From positions 28,159,796 through 28,223,795 of the forward strand of contig OY754977.1 of NCBI GenBank assembly GCA_963576475.1: 64,000 nucleotides of DNA. The letters are read 5' to 3'. The notes beneath the pieces were generated by a model. The model saw only the letters and a list, made by a program, of their open reading frames with translations. It ran no database searches and was not told the DNA's origin. Source of the DNA: Molanna angustata. Taxonomy: Eukaryota; Arthropoda; Insecta; Trichoptera; Molannidae. The position numbers and the translations under genes were made by a program. This document shows, in pieces, positions 1 through 14,200 of this stretch (positions are counted from its first letter, which is position 1; every line of letters begins with the position of its first letter).

Positions 1-1053
1 ATTCAAGGACCAAAAACTGTTTACAGCTTATTACTAAATAGTGAAGTACACTTTAACAACCATAAACAAACACACTCATATATGTACATGTATACAAAAG
101 AACACAAAGATGTCATTGCTTGGTAGGACTTTGAGGAAAATAGGAAAAGGAGGAGATAATGGAAAAGGAAAAATGCACACAATTCGTACGTAAGTCCTGC
201 TTCCCAGCGAGTAAAACCCTCAACACTCTCCTGAAAATTGTTAAATGAGGTAAGATTCATATCGATGCTGTTGAAAAAGGTGTTGAATTTTCCACATGCT
301 CTTTGAAGAAAGGAACTTTGAGCATAATTCTTGGTACACCGAGACATTTGTCTCGGTGTGTCTGACTATCTTTCGGTCTTTTTATTTTACAATTTTCAAA
401 TTTTACGCACTTTCTTTGTGTAAAATACATTGTGTATACATCGAAAAAAAAATTGCAAATAATTTGAATAGGTACCTTAATATATTCGTGAATAAACTCA
501 GTCATATTTTTCCAGTGTTGGTCAATTTGCTGACTCAATTTAATTAGTTTATTTTTTCAGTGAAATTGAAGATGAATAATTTCAAATTTGTGTTCTGACT
601 TCCGCTTGTCCGATTTCCTGTGTCAATGTTGATAACTCATTAAATGATAGAACAGTACTGGTTTTTCATTTTAGAAAAACAAACTAAATAATTATAAAGT
701 CAACATTGTTATTCGTACATTCGGTTCCGAAAGTTTTAATTTGCTTGTAATTTTTTTTTCACAATTCAATACGGTTTTTGTAAATTTTTTTTCTTGGCTA
801 TAACAATCTGTTTTAAAAATTAAACATAATGTCCCTATTCGTACACCCTCAATTAAACATTTCAAAATATATAATATTGTAGATATAAATACCACAAATA
901 ATATACGCTAAAAACACTTTTTTTTAATTTATAGGTTTTTATTTTTACCAAGTTTTTAATTATAACATTTCTTTAATCTTTGATGTTTCTTCAAAATTTA
1001 TTTATATTTTTTTTTTTGCAAGCACTTACCAACCGTTGTAAAAGACAATTCTA
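1..1053. other. AT-rich stretch without a supported gene
   Basis: Short open frames occur on both strands, the longest about 108 codons at 21-347. They overlap one another, are AT-driven, have no recognisable motif, and have no splice or polyadenylation context that would single one out. I see no repeat family here that recurs elsewhere in the window. Confidence 0.5.
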
Positions 1054-1245
1054 AGGCAGGGTTGTTTCAACAATTGTATCAGTAATAGTATAGTTTAAAT
1101 ACTTTTATTTCACGAAATTGTTCAAAATTGTGCCATTTGACGGCATAAGATTTCAATGAAACAACTAAAAGTATTACACATTTTTATTAAATTAAAGTAT
1201 TTTAACTATACCATTATTGATACTTTTGTTCGACAAACACAGCCT
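1054..1245. mobile_element. Short inverted-repeat element (MITE-like), copy 1
   Basis: The element begins AGGCAGGGTTG and ends ACACAGCCT. Its terminal ~50 bases are imperfect inverted repeats, for example GTATCAGTAATAGTATAG near the left end against CTATACCATTATTGATAC near the right. The left flank is TA and the right flank begins TTA, which fits TA-targeting Tc1/mariner-type MITEs, but this is an inference. There is no coding capacity. Confidence 0.7.
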
Positions 1246-1246
1246 T

Positions 1247-1435
1247 AGGCTGTGTTTCTCGAACAAAAGTATCAGTAAAAGTATAGTTAAAATACTTCGA
1301 TTTCATAAAATTGTGCAATAATTTTGGTTGTATAGAAATCTAATGACGTGAAACGACACAATTTTGAACAATTTTAGGAAATCAAAGTATTTTAACTATA
1401 CTATTACTGATACTTTTGTTGAAACAACTCAGCCT
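1247..1435. mobile_element. Short inverted-repeat element (MITE-like), copy 2
   Basis: This is the same family as the element ending at 1245, with one T between them. It begins AGGCTGTGTTTC and ends CAACTCAGCCT. Long inverted arms include GTATCAGTAAAAGTATAG on the left and CTATACTATTACTGATAC on the right. The junction AGCCTTAGGCT suggests that one copy inserted into, or next to, the target duplication of the other. Confidence 0.7.
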
Positions 1436-1818
1436 TAGTATATTTTATGCAGGGGCGTGCCTAGAATCCTTCAGATTAGGCAAACCCCGAAAGAATATTA
1501 AGAAAAAATGCCGAAAATTAAATGTTTTTTAACATCATTGTTCATTCCAGTGGCCATGAAAAATATTTTTTATATCACATGCCAAAATAATAAGTATTTA
1601 CTTTTGTAGCTCAGTAAAGTACCGTATCTACATACGGTTCAATTTTTAAACTTGTAGTATGGCATTAAAACAAATAAAAAAATATTAGTTCTTGAATTTT
1701 ACATGTATTCATAGGCAAGCCAATATTTTCGGCTTCTATAAGCAATTCCGCTTCTTATTTTATGTGTGTCAATTTATTTATGTTTTGTAATATTGTACCT
1801 ACCCACTATATTAACGTC
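1436..1818. other. Spacer, nothing recognised
   Basis: AT-rich sequence with a small GC-richer patch near 1448-1490 (GGGGCGTGCCTAGAA) that may be a decayed repeat. I see no open frame or terminal repeats here. Confidence 0.4.
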
Positions 1819-1823
1819 TTTTT

Positions 1824-1852
1824 ACTCTCCACACTATGGAATAGGGGAGAGT
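1824..1852 (+). repeat. 5' subterminal repeat with local hairpin
   Basis: ACTCTCC at 1824-1830 can pair with GGAGAGT at 1846-1852. The longer ACTCTCCACAC (1824-1834) is also the exact reverse complement of GTGTGGAGAGT at 19079-19089. The same 5' strand can therefore form a local hairpin or pair with the other end of the element. Confidence 0.75.
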
Positions 1853-1958
1853 CATGATTTCGCAAAATTTAAGCGTATTTTTTTTACATCAATTTCTCAA
1901 TGGGTATCATGTAGAGAATGCACACTATGAGTTTCGTCGTGATGTGTTTGTGTGTATG

Positions 1959-1993
1959 GCGTATACGCCGTACGCCGTACGCCGTACGCCGTA
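1959..1993 (+). repeat. GTACGCC 7-bp microsatellite
   Basis: A GC-rich tandem of GTACGCC-type units (about four to five) inside otherwise AT-rich DNA. The matching copy at 20341-20368 has fewer units. A short microsatellite just inside the 5' end is typical of HINE/DINE-type elements. Confidence 0.7.
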
Positions 1994-2008
1994 GCATTTA
2001 TCTTTTTT

Positions 2009-2259
2009 GTGTCCTCTCTACAGCCCAAACTATAAGTCTGATCGACTTCATATTAACATCATATGTGTAAAGTGCAAAGACCTAGAGCTGATTAGTTTTC
2101 CATAGACAACTTTTGATTTCTTCTCTATGAATTCATCATTTACGTTGTTTTTTTTTTGTGTCCTCTCTGCAGCCCAAACTATAAGTCCGATTGACTTCAT
2201 ATTGATATCACATGTGTTAAGTCCATAAACTTAGAGCTGATTAGTTTTCCATAGACAAC
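2009..2259 (+). repeat. Two degenerate ~149-bp units at the 5' edge of the array
   Basis: GTGTCCTCTCTACAGCC at 2009 recurs as GTGTCCTCTCTGCAGCC at 2158. Each is followed by a block ending TAGTTTTCCATAGACAAC. That block is clearly related to the satellite segment that reads CTGATTAGCTTTCCATAAAT. These look like the ancestral sequence from which the array grew, or decayed edge units. Confidence 0.7.
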
Positions 2260-5200
2260 GGTTCATTTTTTCCCAATGTTTCTTTATGATTTCATCTATT
2301 AAAACTGAAAAAATGCTCTCACGACCTGGAAATTAGAGATATTTTAATTTGGTTTCAAATATTTATACAAAACCAAGAATCTTCATAAAATTGTATTCAA
2401 AGTTGGTCAATGTTAAAAGAAAAATATTCAACGGTTTCAAAAATTATATTTTATTTAATGGATATTTGTATGAAACTTATATGTAACAAGAGAATTTTTT
2501 TATATTTGGCAATGTTCAGTTCATTAATTTCATATTGATATAAGAATATTAATAGCTTGAACTTAGAACTGATTAGCTTTCATAGATATCATAAAATTTC
2601 TTCATATGATATCACGTGTCAACATTGTCAAAATGGTCTAACGCTCTTTGAAACAAAATTTATCTGCTTTTTTTAAAATATTTCATACAACATAAGCAGT
2701 CTTCACTATACTGCATTAATAGTTTGTTTATCTTAACATAAAAATATACTATCGGAAGAAAATTTATATTCCTGATAGTAACGTTTAGTATGAATAAAAA
2801 TGTAATTAGATAAATTTCTATGTATGGAAAAGTTCAGTAATTTGATTTCATGTTATAATGTAAAAAGCTTGAACATAGAACTGATTAGCTTTCCATAAAC
2901 AACAAAAAAAATCTTCATATGATATCACCTGTCAAAATTTGGAAAATGCTCTCGCGTTCTTTAGAACAAAATTTATCTGCTTTTTTTAAAATATTTCATA
3001 CAACATAAGCATTCTACACCATACTGCATTAAAAGTTTGTCTATCTTATCATAAAAATATACTATCGGAAGAAAATTTATATTCCTGATAGTAACCTTTA
3101 GTATGAATAAAAATGTAATTAGATAAATTTCTATGTATGGAAAAGTTCAGTAATTTGATTTCATGTTATAATGTAAAGAGCTTGAACATATAACTGATTA
3201 GCTTTCCATAAATAACAAAAAAAATCTTCATATGATATCACCTGTCAAAATTTGGAAAATGCTCTCGCGTTCTTTAGAACAAAATATATCTGCTTTTTTT
3301 AAAATATTTCATACAACATAAGCATTCTTCCCTATACTGCATTAATAGTTTGTCTATCTTAACATAAAAATATACTATCGGAAGAAAATTTATATTCCTG
3401 ATAGTAACATTTAGTATGAATAAAAATGTAATTAGATAAATTTCTATGTATGGAAAAGTTCAGTAATTTGATTTCATGTTATAATGTAAAGAGCTTGAAC
3501 ATAGAACTGATTAGCTTTCCATAAATAACAAAAAAATCTTCATATGATATCACTTGTCAAAATTTTGAAAATGCTCTCGCGTTCTTTAAATCAAAATTTA
3601 TCTGCTTTTTTAAAAATATTACATACAACATAAGCATTCTTCACTATACTGCATTAATAGTTTGTTTATCTTAACATAAAAATATACTATCGGAAGAAAA
3701 TTTATATTCCTGGTAGTAACATTTAGTATGAATAAAAATGTAATTAGATAAATTTCTATGTATGGAAAAGTTCAGTAATTTGATTTCATGTTATAATGTA
3801 AAGAGCTTGAACATAGAACTGAATAGCTTTCCATAAATAACAAAAAAAATCTTCATATGATATCACCTGTCAAAATTTGGAAAATGCTCTCGCTTTATTT
3901 AGAACAAAATTTATCTGCTTTTTTTAAAATATTTCATACAACATAAGCATTCTTCCCTATACTGCATTAATAGTTTGTCTATCTTAACATAAAAATATAC
4001 TATCGGAAGAAAATTTATATTCCTGATAGTAACATTTAGTATGAATAAAAATGTAATTAGATAAATTTCTATGTATGGAAACGTTCAGTAATTTGATTTC
4101 ATGTTAAAATGTAAAGAGCTTGAACATAGAACTGATTAGCTTTCCATAAATAACTAAAAATTCTTCATATAATATCACGTGTCAAAATTTTGAAAATGCT
4201 CTCGCGTTCTTTAAAACAAAATTTATCTGCTTTTTTTAAAATATTTCATACAACATAAGCATTCTTCACTATACTGCATTAATAGTTTGTTTATCTTAAC
4301 ATAAAAATATACTATCGGAAGAAAATTTATATTCCTGATAGTAACATTTAGTATGAATAAAAATGTAATTAGATAAATTTCTATGTATGGAAATGTTCAG
4401 TTATTTGATTTCATGTTATAATGTAAAGAGCTTGAACATAGAACTGATTAGCTTTCCATAAATAACAAAAAAAATCTTCATATGATATCACCTATCAAAA
4501 TTTGGAAAATGCTCTCGCGTTCTTTAGAACAAAATTTATCTGCTTTTTTTAAAATATTTCATACAACATAAGCTTTCTTCACTAAGCTGCATTAATAGTT
4601 TGTTTATCTTAACATAAAAATATACTATCGGAAGAAAATTTATATTCCTGATAGTAACATTTAGTATGAATAAAAATGTAATTAGATATATTTCTATGTA
4701 TGGAAAAGTTCAGTAATTTGATTTCATGTTATAATGTAAAGAGCTTGAACATAGAACTGAATAGCTTTCCATAAATAACAAAAAAAATCTTCATATGATA
4801 TCACCTGTCAAAATTTGGAAAATGCTCTCGCGTTATTTAGGACAAAATTTATCTGCTTTTTTTAAAATATTTCATACAACATAAGCATTCTTCCCTATAC
4901 TGCATTAATAGTTTGTCTATCTTAACATAAAAATATACTATCGGAAGAAAATTTATATTCCTGATAGTAACATTTAGTATGAATAAAAATGTAATTAGAT
5001 AAATTTCTATGTATGGAAACGTTCAGTAATTTGATTTCATGTTATAATGTAAAGAGCTTGAACATAGAACTGATTAGCTTTCCATAAATAACTAAAAATT
5101 CTTCATATAATATCACGTGTCAAAATTTTGAAAATGCTCTCGCGTTCTTTAAAACAAAATTTATCTGCTTTTTTTAAAATATTTCATACAACATAAGCAT

Positions 5201-8200
5201 TCTTCACTATACTGCATTAATAGTTTGTTTATCTTAACATAAAAATATACTATCGGAAGAAAATTTATATTCCTGATAGTAACATTTAGTATGAATAAAA
5301 ATGTAATTAGATAAATTTCTATGTATGGAAATGTTCAGTAATTTGATTTCATGTTATAATGTAAAGAGCTTGAACATAGAACTGATTAGCTTTCCATAAA
5401 TAACAAAAAAAATCTTCATATGATATCACCTATCAAAATTTGGAAAATGCTCTCGCGTTCTTTAGAACAAAATTTATCTGCTTTTTTTTAAATATTTCAT
5501 ACAACATAAGCATTCTACACCATACTGCATTAAAAGTTTGTCTATCTTATCATAAAAATATACTATCGGAAGAAAATTTATATTCCTGATAGTAACATTT
5601 AGTATGAATAAAAATGTAATTATATAAATTTCTATGTATGGAAAAGTTCAGTAATTTGATTTCATGTTATAATGTAAAGAGCTTGAACATATAACTGATT
5701 AGCTTTCCATAAATAACAAAAAAAATCTTCATATGATATCACCTGTCAAAATTTGGAAAATGCTCTCGCGTTCTTTAGAACAAAATTTATCTGCTTTTTT
5801 TAAAATATTTCATACAACATAAGCATTCTACACCATACTGCATTAAAAGTTTGTCTATCTTATCATAAAAATATACTATCGGAAGAAAATTTATATTCCT
5901 GATAGTAACATTTAGTATGAATAAAAATGTAATTATATAAATTTCTATGTATGGAAAAGTTCAGTAATTTGATTTCATGTTATAATGTAAAGAGCTTGAA
6001 CATATAACTGATTAGCTTTCCATAAATAACAAAAAAAATCTTCATATGATATCACCTGTCAAAATTTGGAAAATGCTCTCGCGTTCTTTAGAACAAAATT
6101 TATCTGCTTTTTTTAAAATATTTCATACAACATAAGCATTCTTCACTATACTGCATTAATAGTTTGTTTATCTTAACATAAAAATATACTATCGGAAGAA
6201 AATTTATATTCCTGATAGTAACATTTAGTATGAATAAAAATGTAATTAGATAAATTTCTATGTATGGAAAAGTTCAGTAATTTGATTTCATGTTATAATG
6301 TAAAGAGCTTGAACATAGAACTGATTAGCTTTCCATAAATAACAAAAAAAATCTTCATATGATATCACCTGTCAAAATTTGGAAAATGCTCTCGCGTTCT
6401 TTAGAACAAAATTTATCTGCTTTTTTTTAAATATTTCATACAACATAAGCATTCTTCCCTATACTGCATTAATAGTTTGTCTATCTTAACATAAAAATAT
6501 ACTATCGGAAGAAAATTTATATTCCTGGTAGTAACATTTAGTATGAATAAAAATGTAATTAGATAAATTTCTATGTATGGAAAAGTTCAGTAATTTGATT
6601 TCATGTTATAATGTAAAGAGCTTGAACATAGAACTGAATAGCTTTCCATAAATAACAAAAAAAATCTTCATATGATATCACCTATCAAAATTTGGAAAAT
6701 GCTCTCGCGTTCTTTAGAACAAAATTTATCTGCTTTTTTTAAAATATTTCATACAACATAAGCATTCTACACCATATTGCATTAAAAGTTTGTCTATCTT
6801 ATCATAAAAATATACTATCGGAAGAAAATTTATATTCCTGATAGTAACATTTAGTATGAATAAAAATGTAATTAGATAAATTTCTATGTATGGAAAAGTT
6901 CAGTAATTTGATTTCATGTTATAATGTAAAGAGCTTGAACATATAACTGATTAGCTTTCCATAAATAACAAAAAAATCTTCATATGATATCACTTGTCAA
7001 AATTTTGAAAATGCTCTCGCGTTCTTTAAATCAAAATTTATCTGCTTTTTTAAAAATATTACATACAACATAAGCATTCTTCACTATACTGCATTAATAG
7101 TTTGTTTATCTTAACATAAAAATATACTATCGGAAGAAAATTTATATTCCTGGTAGTAACATTTAGTATGAATAAAAATGTAATTAGATAAATTTCTATG
7201 TATGGAAAAGTTCAGTAATTTGATTTCATGTTATAATGTAAAGAGCTTGAACATAGAACTGAATAGCTTTCCATAAATAACAAAAAAAATCTTCATATGA
7301 TATCACCTGTCAAAATTTGGAAAATGCTCTCGCTTTATTTAGAACAAAATTTATCTGCTTTTTTTAAAATATTTCATACAACATAAGCATTCTTCCCTAT
7401 ACTGCATTAATAGTTTGTCTATCTTAACATAAAAATATACTATCGGAAGAAAATTTATATTCCTGATAGTAACATTTAGTATGAATAAAAATGTAATTAG
7501 ATAAATTTCTATGTATGGAAACGTTCAGTAATTTGATTTCATGTTAAAATGTAAAGAGCTTGAACATAGAACTGATTAGCTTTCCATAAATAACTAAAAA
7601 TTCTTCATATAATATCACGTGTCAAAATTTTGAAAATGCTCTCGCGTTCTTTAAAACAAAATTTATCTGCTTTTTTTAAAATATTTCATACAACATAAGC
7701 ATTCTTCACTATACTGCATTAATAGTTTGTTTATCTTAACATAAAAATATACTATCGGAAGAAAATTTATATTCCTGATAGTAACATTTAGTATGAATAA
7801 AAATGTAATTAGATAAATTTCTATGTATGGAAATGTTCAGTTATTTGATTTCATGTTATAATGTAAAGAGCTTGAACATAGAACTGATTAGCTTTCCATA
7901 AATAACAAAAAAAATCTTCATATGATATCACCTATCAAAATTTGGAAAATGCTCTCGCGTTCTTTAGAACAAAATTTATCTGCTTTTTTTAAAATATTTC
8001 ATACAACATAAGCTTTCTTCACTATACTGCATTAATAGTTTGTTTATCTTAACATAAAAATATACTATCGGAAGAAAATTTATATTCCTGATAGTAACAT
8101 TTAGTATGAATAAAAATGTATATAGATAAATTTCTATGTATGGAAAAGTTCAGTAATTTGATTTCATGTTATAATGTAAAGAGCTTGAACATAGAACTGA

Positions 8201-11200
8201 TTAGCTTTCCATAAATAACAAAAAAAATCTTCATATGATATCACCTGTCAAAATTTGGAAAATGCTCTCGCGTTCTTTAGAACAAAATTTTTCTGCTTTT
8301 TTTTAAATATTTCATACAACATAAGCATTCTTCCCTATACTGCATTAATAGTTTGTCTATCTTAACATAAAAATATACTATCGGAAGAAAATTTATATTC
8401 CTGATAGTAACATTTAGTATGAATAAAAATGTAATTAGATAAATTTCTATGTATGGAAACGTTCAGTAATTTGATTTCATGTTATAATGTAAAGAGCTTG
8501 AACATAGAACTGATTAGCTTTCCATAAATAACAAAAAAAATCTTCATATGATATCACCTGTCAAAATTTGGAAAATGCTCTCGCGTTCTTTAGAACAAAA
8601 TTTATCTGCTTTTTTTTAAATATTTCATACAACATAAGCATTCTTCCCTATACTGCATTAATAGTTTGTCTATCTTAACATAAAAATATACTATCGGAAG
8701 AAAATTTATATTCCTGGTAGTAACATTTAGTATGAATAAAAATGTAATTAGATAAATTTCTATGTATGGAAAAGTTCAGTAATTTGATTTCATGTTATAA
8801 TGTAAAGAGCTTGAACATAGAACTGAATAGCTTTCCATAAATAACAAAAAAAATCTTCATATGATATCACCTATCAAAATTTGGAAAATGCTCTCGCGTT
8901 CTTTAGAACAAAATTTATCTGCTTTTTTTAAAATATTTCATACAACATAAGCATTCTACACCATATTGCATTAAAAGTTTGTCTATCTTATCATAAAAAT
9001 ATACTATCGGAAGAAAATTTATATTCCTGATAGTAACATTTAGTATGAATAAAAATGTAATTAGATAAATTTCTATGTATGGAAAAGTTCAGTAATTTGA
9101 TTTCATGTTATAATGTAAAGAGCTTGAACATATAACTGATTAGCTTTCCATAAATAACAAAAAAATCTTCATATGATATCACTTGTCAAAATTTTGAAAA
9201 TGCTCTCGCGTTCTTTAAATCAAAATTTATCTGCTTTTTTAAAAATATTACATACAACATAAGCATTCTTCACTATACTGCATTAATAGTTTGTTTATCT
9301 TAACATAAAAATATACTATCGGAAGAAAATTTATATTCCTGGTAGTAACATTTAGTATGAATAAAAATGTAATTAGATAAATTTCTATGTATGGAAAAGT
9401 TCAGTAATTTGATTTCATGTTATAATGTAAAGAGCTTGAATATAGAACTGAATAGCTTTCCATAAATAACAAAAAAAATCTTCATATGATATCACCTGTC
9501 AAAATTTGGAAAATGCTCTCGCTTTATTTAGAACAAAATTTATCTGCTTTTTTTAAAATATTTCATACAACATAAGCATTCTTCCCTATACTGCATTAAT
9601 AGTTTGTCTATCTTAACATAAAAATATACTATCGGAAGAAAATTTATATTCCTGATAGTAACATTTAGTATGAATAAAAATGTAATTAGATAAATTTCTA
9701 TGTATGGAAACGTTCAGTAATTTGATTTCATGTTAAAATGTAAAGAGCTTGAACATAGAACTGATTAGCTTTCCATAAATAACTAAAAATTCTTCATATA
9801 ATATCACGTGTCAAAATTTTGAAAATGCTCTCGCGTTCTTTAAAACAAAATTTATCTGCTTTTTTTAAAATATTTCATACAACATAAGCATTCTTCACTA
9901 TACTGCATTAATAGTTTGTTTATCTTAACATAAAAATATACTATCGGAAGAAAATTTATATTCCTGATAGTAACATTTAGTATGAATAAAAATGTAATTA
10001 GATAAATTTCTATGTATGGAAATGTTCAGTTATTTGATTTCATGTTATAATGTAAAGAGCTTGAACATAGAACTGATTAGCTTTCCATAAATAACAAAAA
10101 AAATCTTCATATGATATCACGTATCAAAATTTGGAAAATGCTCTCGCGTTCTTTAGAACAAAATTTATCTGCTTTTTTTAAAATATTTCATACAACATAA
10201 GCTTTCTTCACTATACTGCATTAATAGTTTGTTTATCTTAACATAAAAATATACTATCGGAAGAAAATTTATATTCCTGATAGTAACATTTAGTATGAAT
10301 AAAAATGTAATTAGATAAATTTCTATGTATGGAAAAGTTCAGTAATTTGATTTCATGTTATAATGTAAAGAGCTTGAACATAGAACTGAATAGCTTTCCA
10401 TAAATAACAAAAAAAATCTTCATATGATATCACCTGTCAAAATTTGGAAAATGCTCTCGCGTTATTTAGGACAAAATTTATCTGCTTTTTTTAAAATATT
10501 TCATACAACATAAGCATTCTTCCCTATATGGCATTAATAGTTTGTCTATCTTAACATAAAAATATACTATCGGAAGAAAATTTATATTCCTGATTGTAAC
10601 ATTTAGTATGAATAAAAATGTAATTAGATAAATTTCTATGTATGGAAACGTTCAGTAATTTGATTTTATGTTATAATGTAAAGAGCTTGAACATAGAACT
10701 GATTAGCTTTCCATAAATAACAAAAAAAATCTTCATATGATATCACCTATCAAAATTTGGAAAATGCTCTCGCGTTCTTTAGAACAAAATTTATCTGCTT
10801 TTTTTAAAATATTTCATACAACATAAGCATTCTACACCATACTGCATTAAAAGTTTGTCTATCTTATCATAAAAATATACTATCGGAAGAAAATTTATAT
10901 TCCTGATAGTAACATTTAGTATGAATAAAAATGTAATTATATAAATTTCTATGTATGGAAAAGTTCAGTAATTTGATTTCATGTTATAATGTAAAGAGCT
11001 TGAACATATAACTGATTAGCTTTCCATAAATAACAAAAAAAATCTTCATATGATATCACCTGTCAAAATTTGGAAAATGCTCTCGCGTTCTTTAGAACAA
11101 AATTTATCTGCTTTTTTTAAAATATTTCATACAACATAAGCATTCTACACCATACTGCATTAAAAGTTTGTCTATCTTATCATAAAAATATACTATCGGA

Positions 11201-14200
11201 AGAAAATTTATATTCCTGATAGTAACATTTAGTATGAATAAAAATGTAATTATATAAATTTCTATGTATGGAAAAGTTCAGTAATTTGATTTCATGTTAT
11301 AATGTAAAGAGCTTGAACATATAACTGATTAGCTTTCCATAAATAACAAAAAAAATCTTCATATGATATCACCTGTCAAAATTTGGAAAATGCTCTCGCG
11401 TTCTTTAGAACAAAATTTATCTGCTTTTTTTAAAATATTTCATACAACATAAGCATTCTTCACTATACTGCATTAATAGTTTGTTTATCTTAACATAAAA
11501 ATATACTATCGGAAGAAAATTTATATTCCTGATAGTAACATTTAGTATGAATAAAAATGTAATTAGATAAATTTCTATGTATGGAAAAGTTCAGTAATTT
11601 GATTTCATGTTATAATGTAAAGAGCTTGAACATAGAACTGATTAGCTTTCCATAAATAACAAAAAAAATCTTCATATGATATCACCTGTCAAAATTTGGA
11701 AAATGCTCTCGCGTTCTTTAGAACAAAATTTATCTGCTTTTTTTTAAATATTTCATACAACATAAGCATTCTTCCCTATACTGCATTAATAGTTTGTCTA
11801 TCTTAACATAAAAATATACTATCGGAAGAAAATTTATATTCCTGATAGTAACATTTAGTATGAATAAAAATGTAATTAGATAAATTTCTATGTATGGAAA
11901 CGTTCAGTAATTTGATTTCATGTTATAATGTAAAGAGCTTGAACATAGAACTGATTAGCTTTCCATAAATAACAAAAAAAATCTTCATATGATATCACCT
12001 GTCAAAATTTGGAAAATGCTCTCGCGTTCTTTAGAACAAAATTTATCTGCTTTTTTTTAAATATTTCATACAACATAAGCATTCTTCCCTATACTGCATT
12101 AATAGTTTGTCTATCTTAACATAAAAATATACTATCGGAAGAAAATTTATATTCCTGGTAGTAACATTTAGTATGAATAAAAATGTAATTAGATAAATTT
12201 CTATGTATGGAAAAGTTCAGTAATTTGATTTCATGTTATAATGTAAAGAGCTTGAACATAGAACTGAATAGCTTTCCATAAATAACAAAAAAAATCTTCA
12301 TATGATATCACCTATCAAAATTTGGAAAATGCTCTCGCGTTCTTTAGAACAAAATTTATCTGCTTTTTTTAAAATATTTCATACAACATAAGCATTCTAC
12401 ACCATACTGCATTAAAAGTTTGTCTATCTTATCATAAAAATATACTATCGGAAGAAAATTTATATTCCTGATAGTAACATTTAGTATGAATAAAAATGTA
12501 ATTAGATAAATTTCTATGTATGGAAAAGTTCAGTAATTTGATTTCATGTTATAATGTAAAGAGCTTGAACATATAACTGATTAGCTTTCCATAAATAACA
12601 AAAAAAATCTTCATATGATATCACCTGTCAAAATTTGGAAAATGCTCTCGCGTTCTTTAGAACAAAATTTATCTGCTTTTTTTTAAATATTTCATACAAC
12701 ATAAGCATTCTTCCCTATACTGCATTAATAGTTTGTCTATCTTAACATAAAAATATACTATCGGAAGAAAATTTATATTCCTGATAGTAACATTTAGTAT
12801 GAATAAAAATATAATTAGATAAATTTCTATGTATGGAAAAGTTCAGTAATTTGATTTCATGTTATAATGTAAAGAGCTTGAACATAGAACTGATTAGCTT
12901 TCCATAAATAACAAAAAAATCTTCATATGATATCACTTGTCAAAATATTGAAAATGCTCTCGCGTTCTTTAAATCAAAATTTATCTGCTTTTTTAAAAAT
13001 ATTACATACAACATAAGCATTCTTCACTATACTGCATTAATAGTTTGTTTATCTTAACATAAAAATATACTATCGGAAGAAAATTTATATTCCTGGTAGT
13101 AACATTTAGTATGAATAAAAATGTAATTAGATAAATTTCTATGTATGGAAAAGTTCAGTAATTTGATTTCATGTTATAATGTAAAGAGCTTGAACATAGA
13201 ACTGAATAGCTTTCCATAAATAACAAAAAAAATCTTCATATGATATCACCTGTCAAAATTTGGAAAATGCTCTCGCTTTATTTAGAACAAAATCTATCTG
13301 CTTTTTTTAAAATATTTCATACAACATAAGCATTCTTCCCTATACTGCATTAATAGTTTGTCTATCTTAACATAAAAATATACTATCGGAAGAAAATTTA
13401 TATTCCTGATAGTAACATTTTGTATGAATAAAAATGTAATTAGATAAATTTCTATGTATGGAAACGTTCAGTAATTTGATTTCATGTTAAAATGTAAAGA
13501 GCTTGAACATAGAACTGATTAGCTTTCCATAAATAACTAAAAATTCTTCATATAATATCACGTGTCAAAATTTTGAAAATGCTCTCGCGTTCTTTAAAAC
13601 AAAATTTATCTGCTTTTTTTAAAATATTTCATACAACATAAGCATTCTTCACTATACTGCATTAATAGTTTGTTTATCTTAACATAAAAATATACTATCG
13701 GAAGAAAATTTATATTCCTGATAGTAACATTTAGTATGAATAAAAATGTAATTAGATAAATTTCTATGTATGGAAATGTTCAGTAATTTGATTTCATGTT
13801 ATAATGTAAAGAGCTTGAACATAGAACTGATTAGCTTTCCATAAATAACAAAAAAAATCTTCATATGATATCACCTATCAAAATTTGGAAAATGCTCTCG
13901 CGTTCTTTAGAACAAAATTTATCTGCTTTTTTAAAAATATTTCATACAACATAAGCATTCTACACCATACTGCATTAAAAGTTTGTCTATCTTATCATAA
14001 AAATATACTATCGGAAGAAAATTTATATTCCTGATAGTAACATTTAGTATGAATAAAAATGTAATTATATAAATTTCTATGTATGGAAAAGTTCAGTAAT
14101 TTGATTTCATGTTATAATGTAAAGAGCTTGAACATATAACTGATTAGCTTTCCATAAATAACAAAAAAAATCTTCATATGATATCACCTGTCAAAATTTG

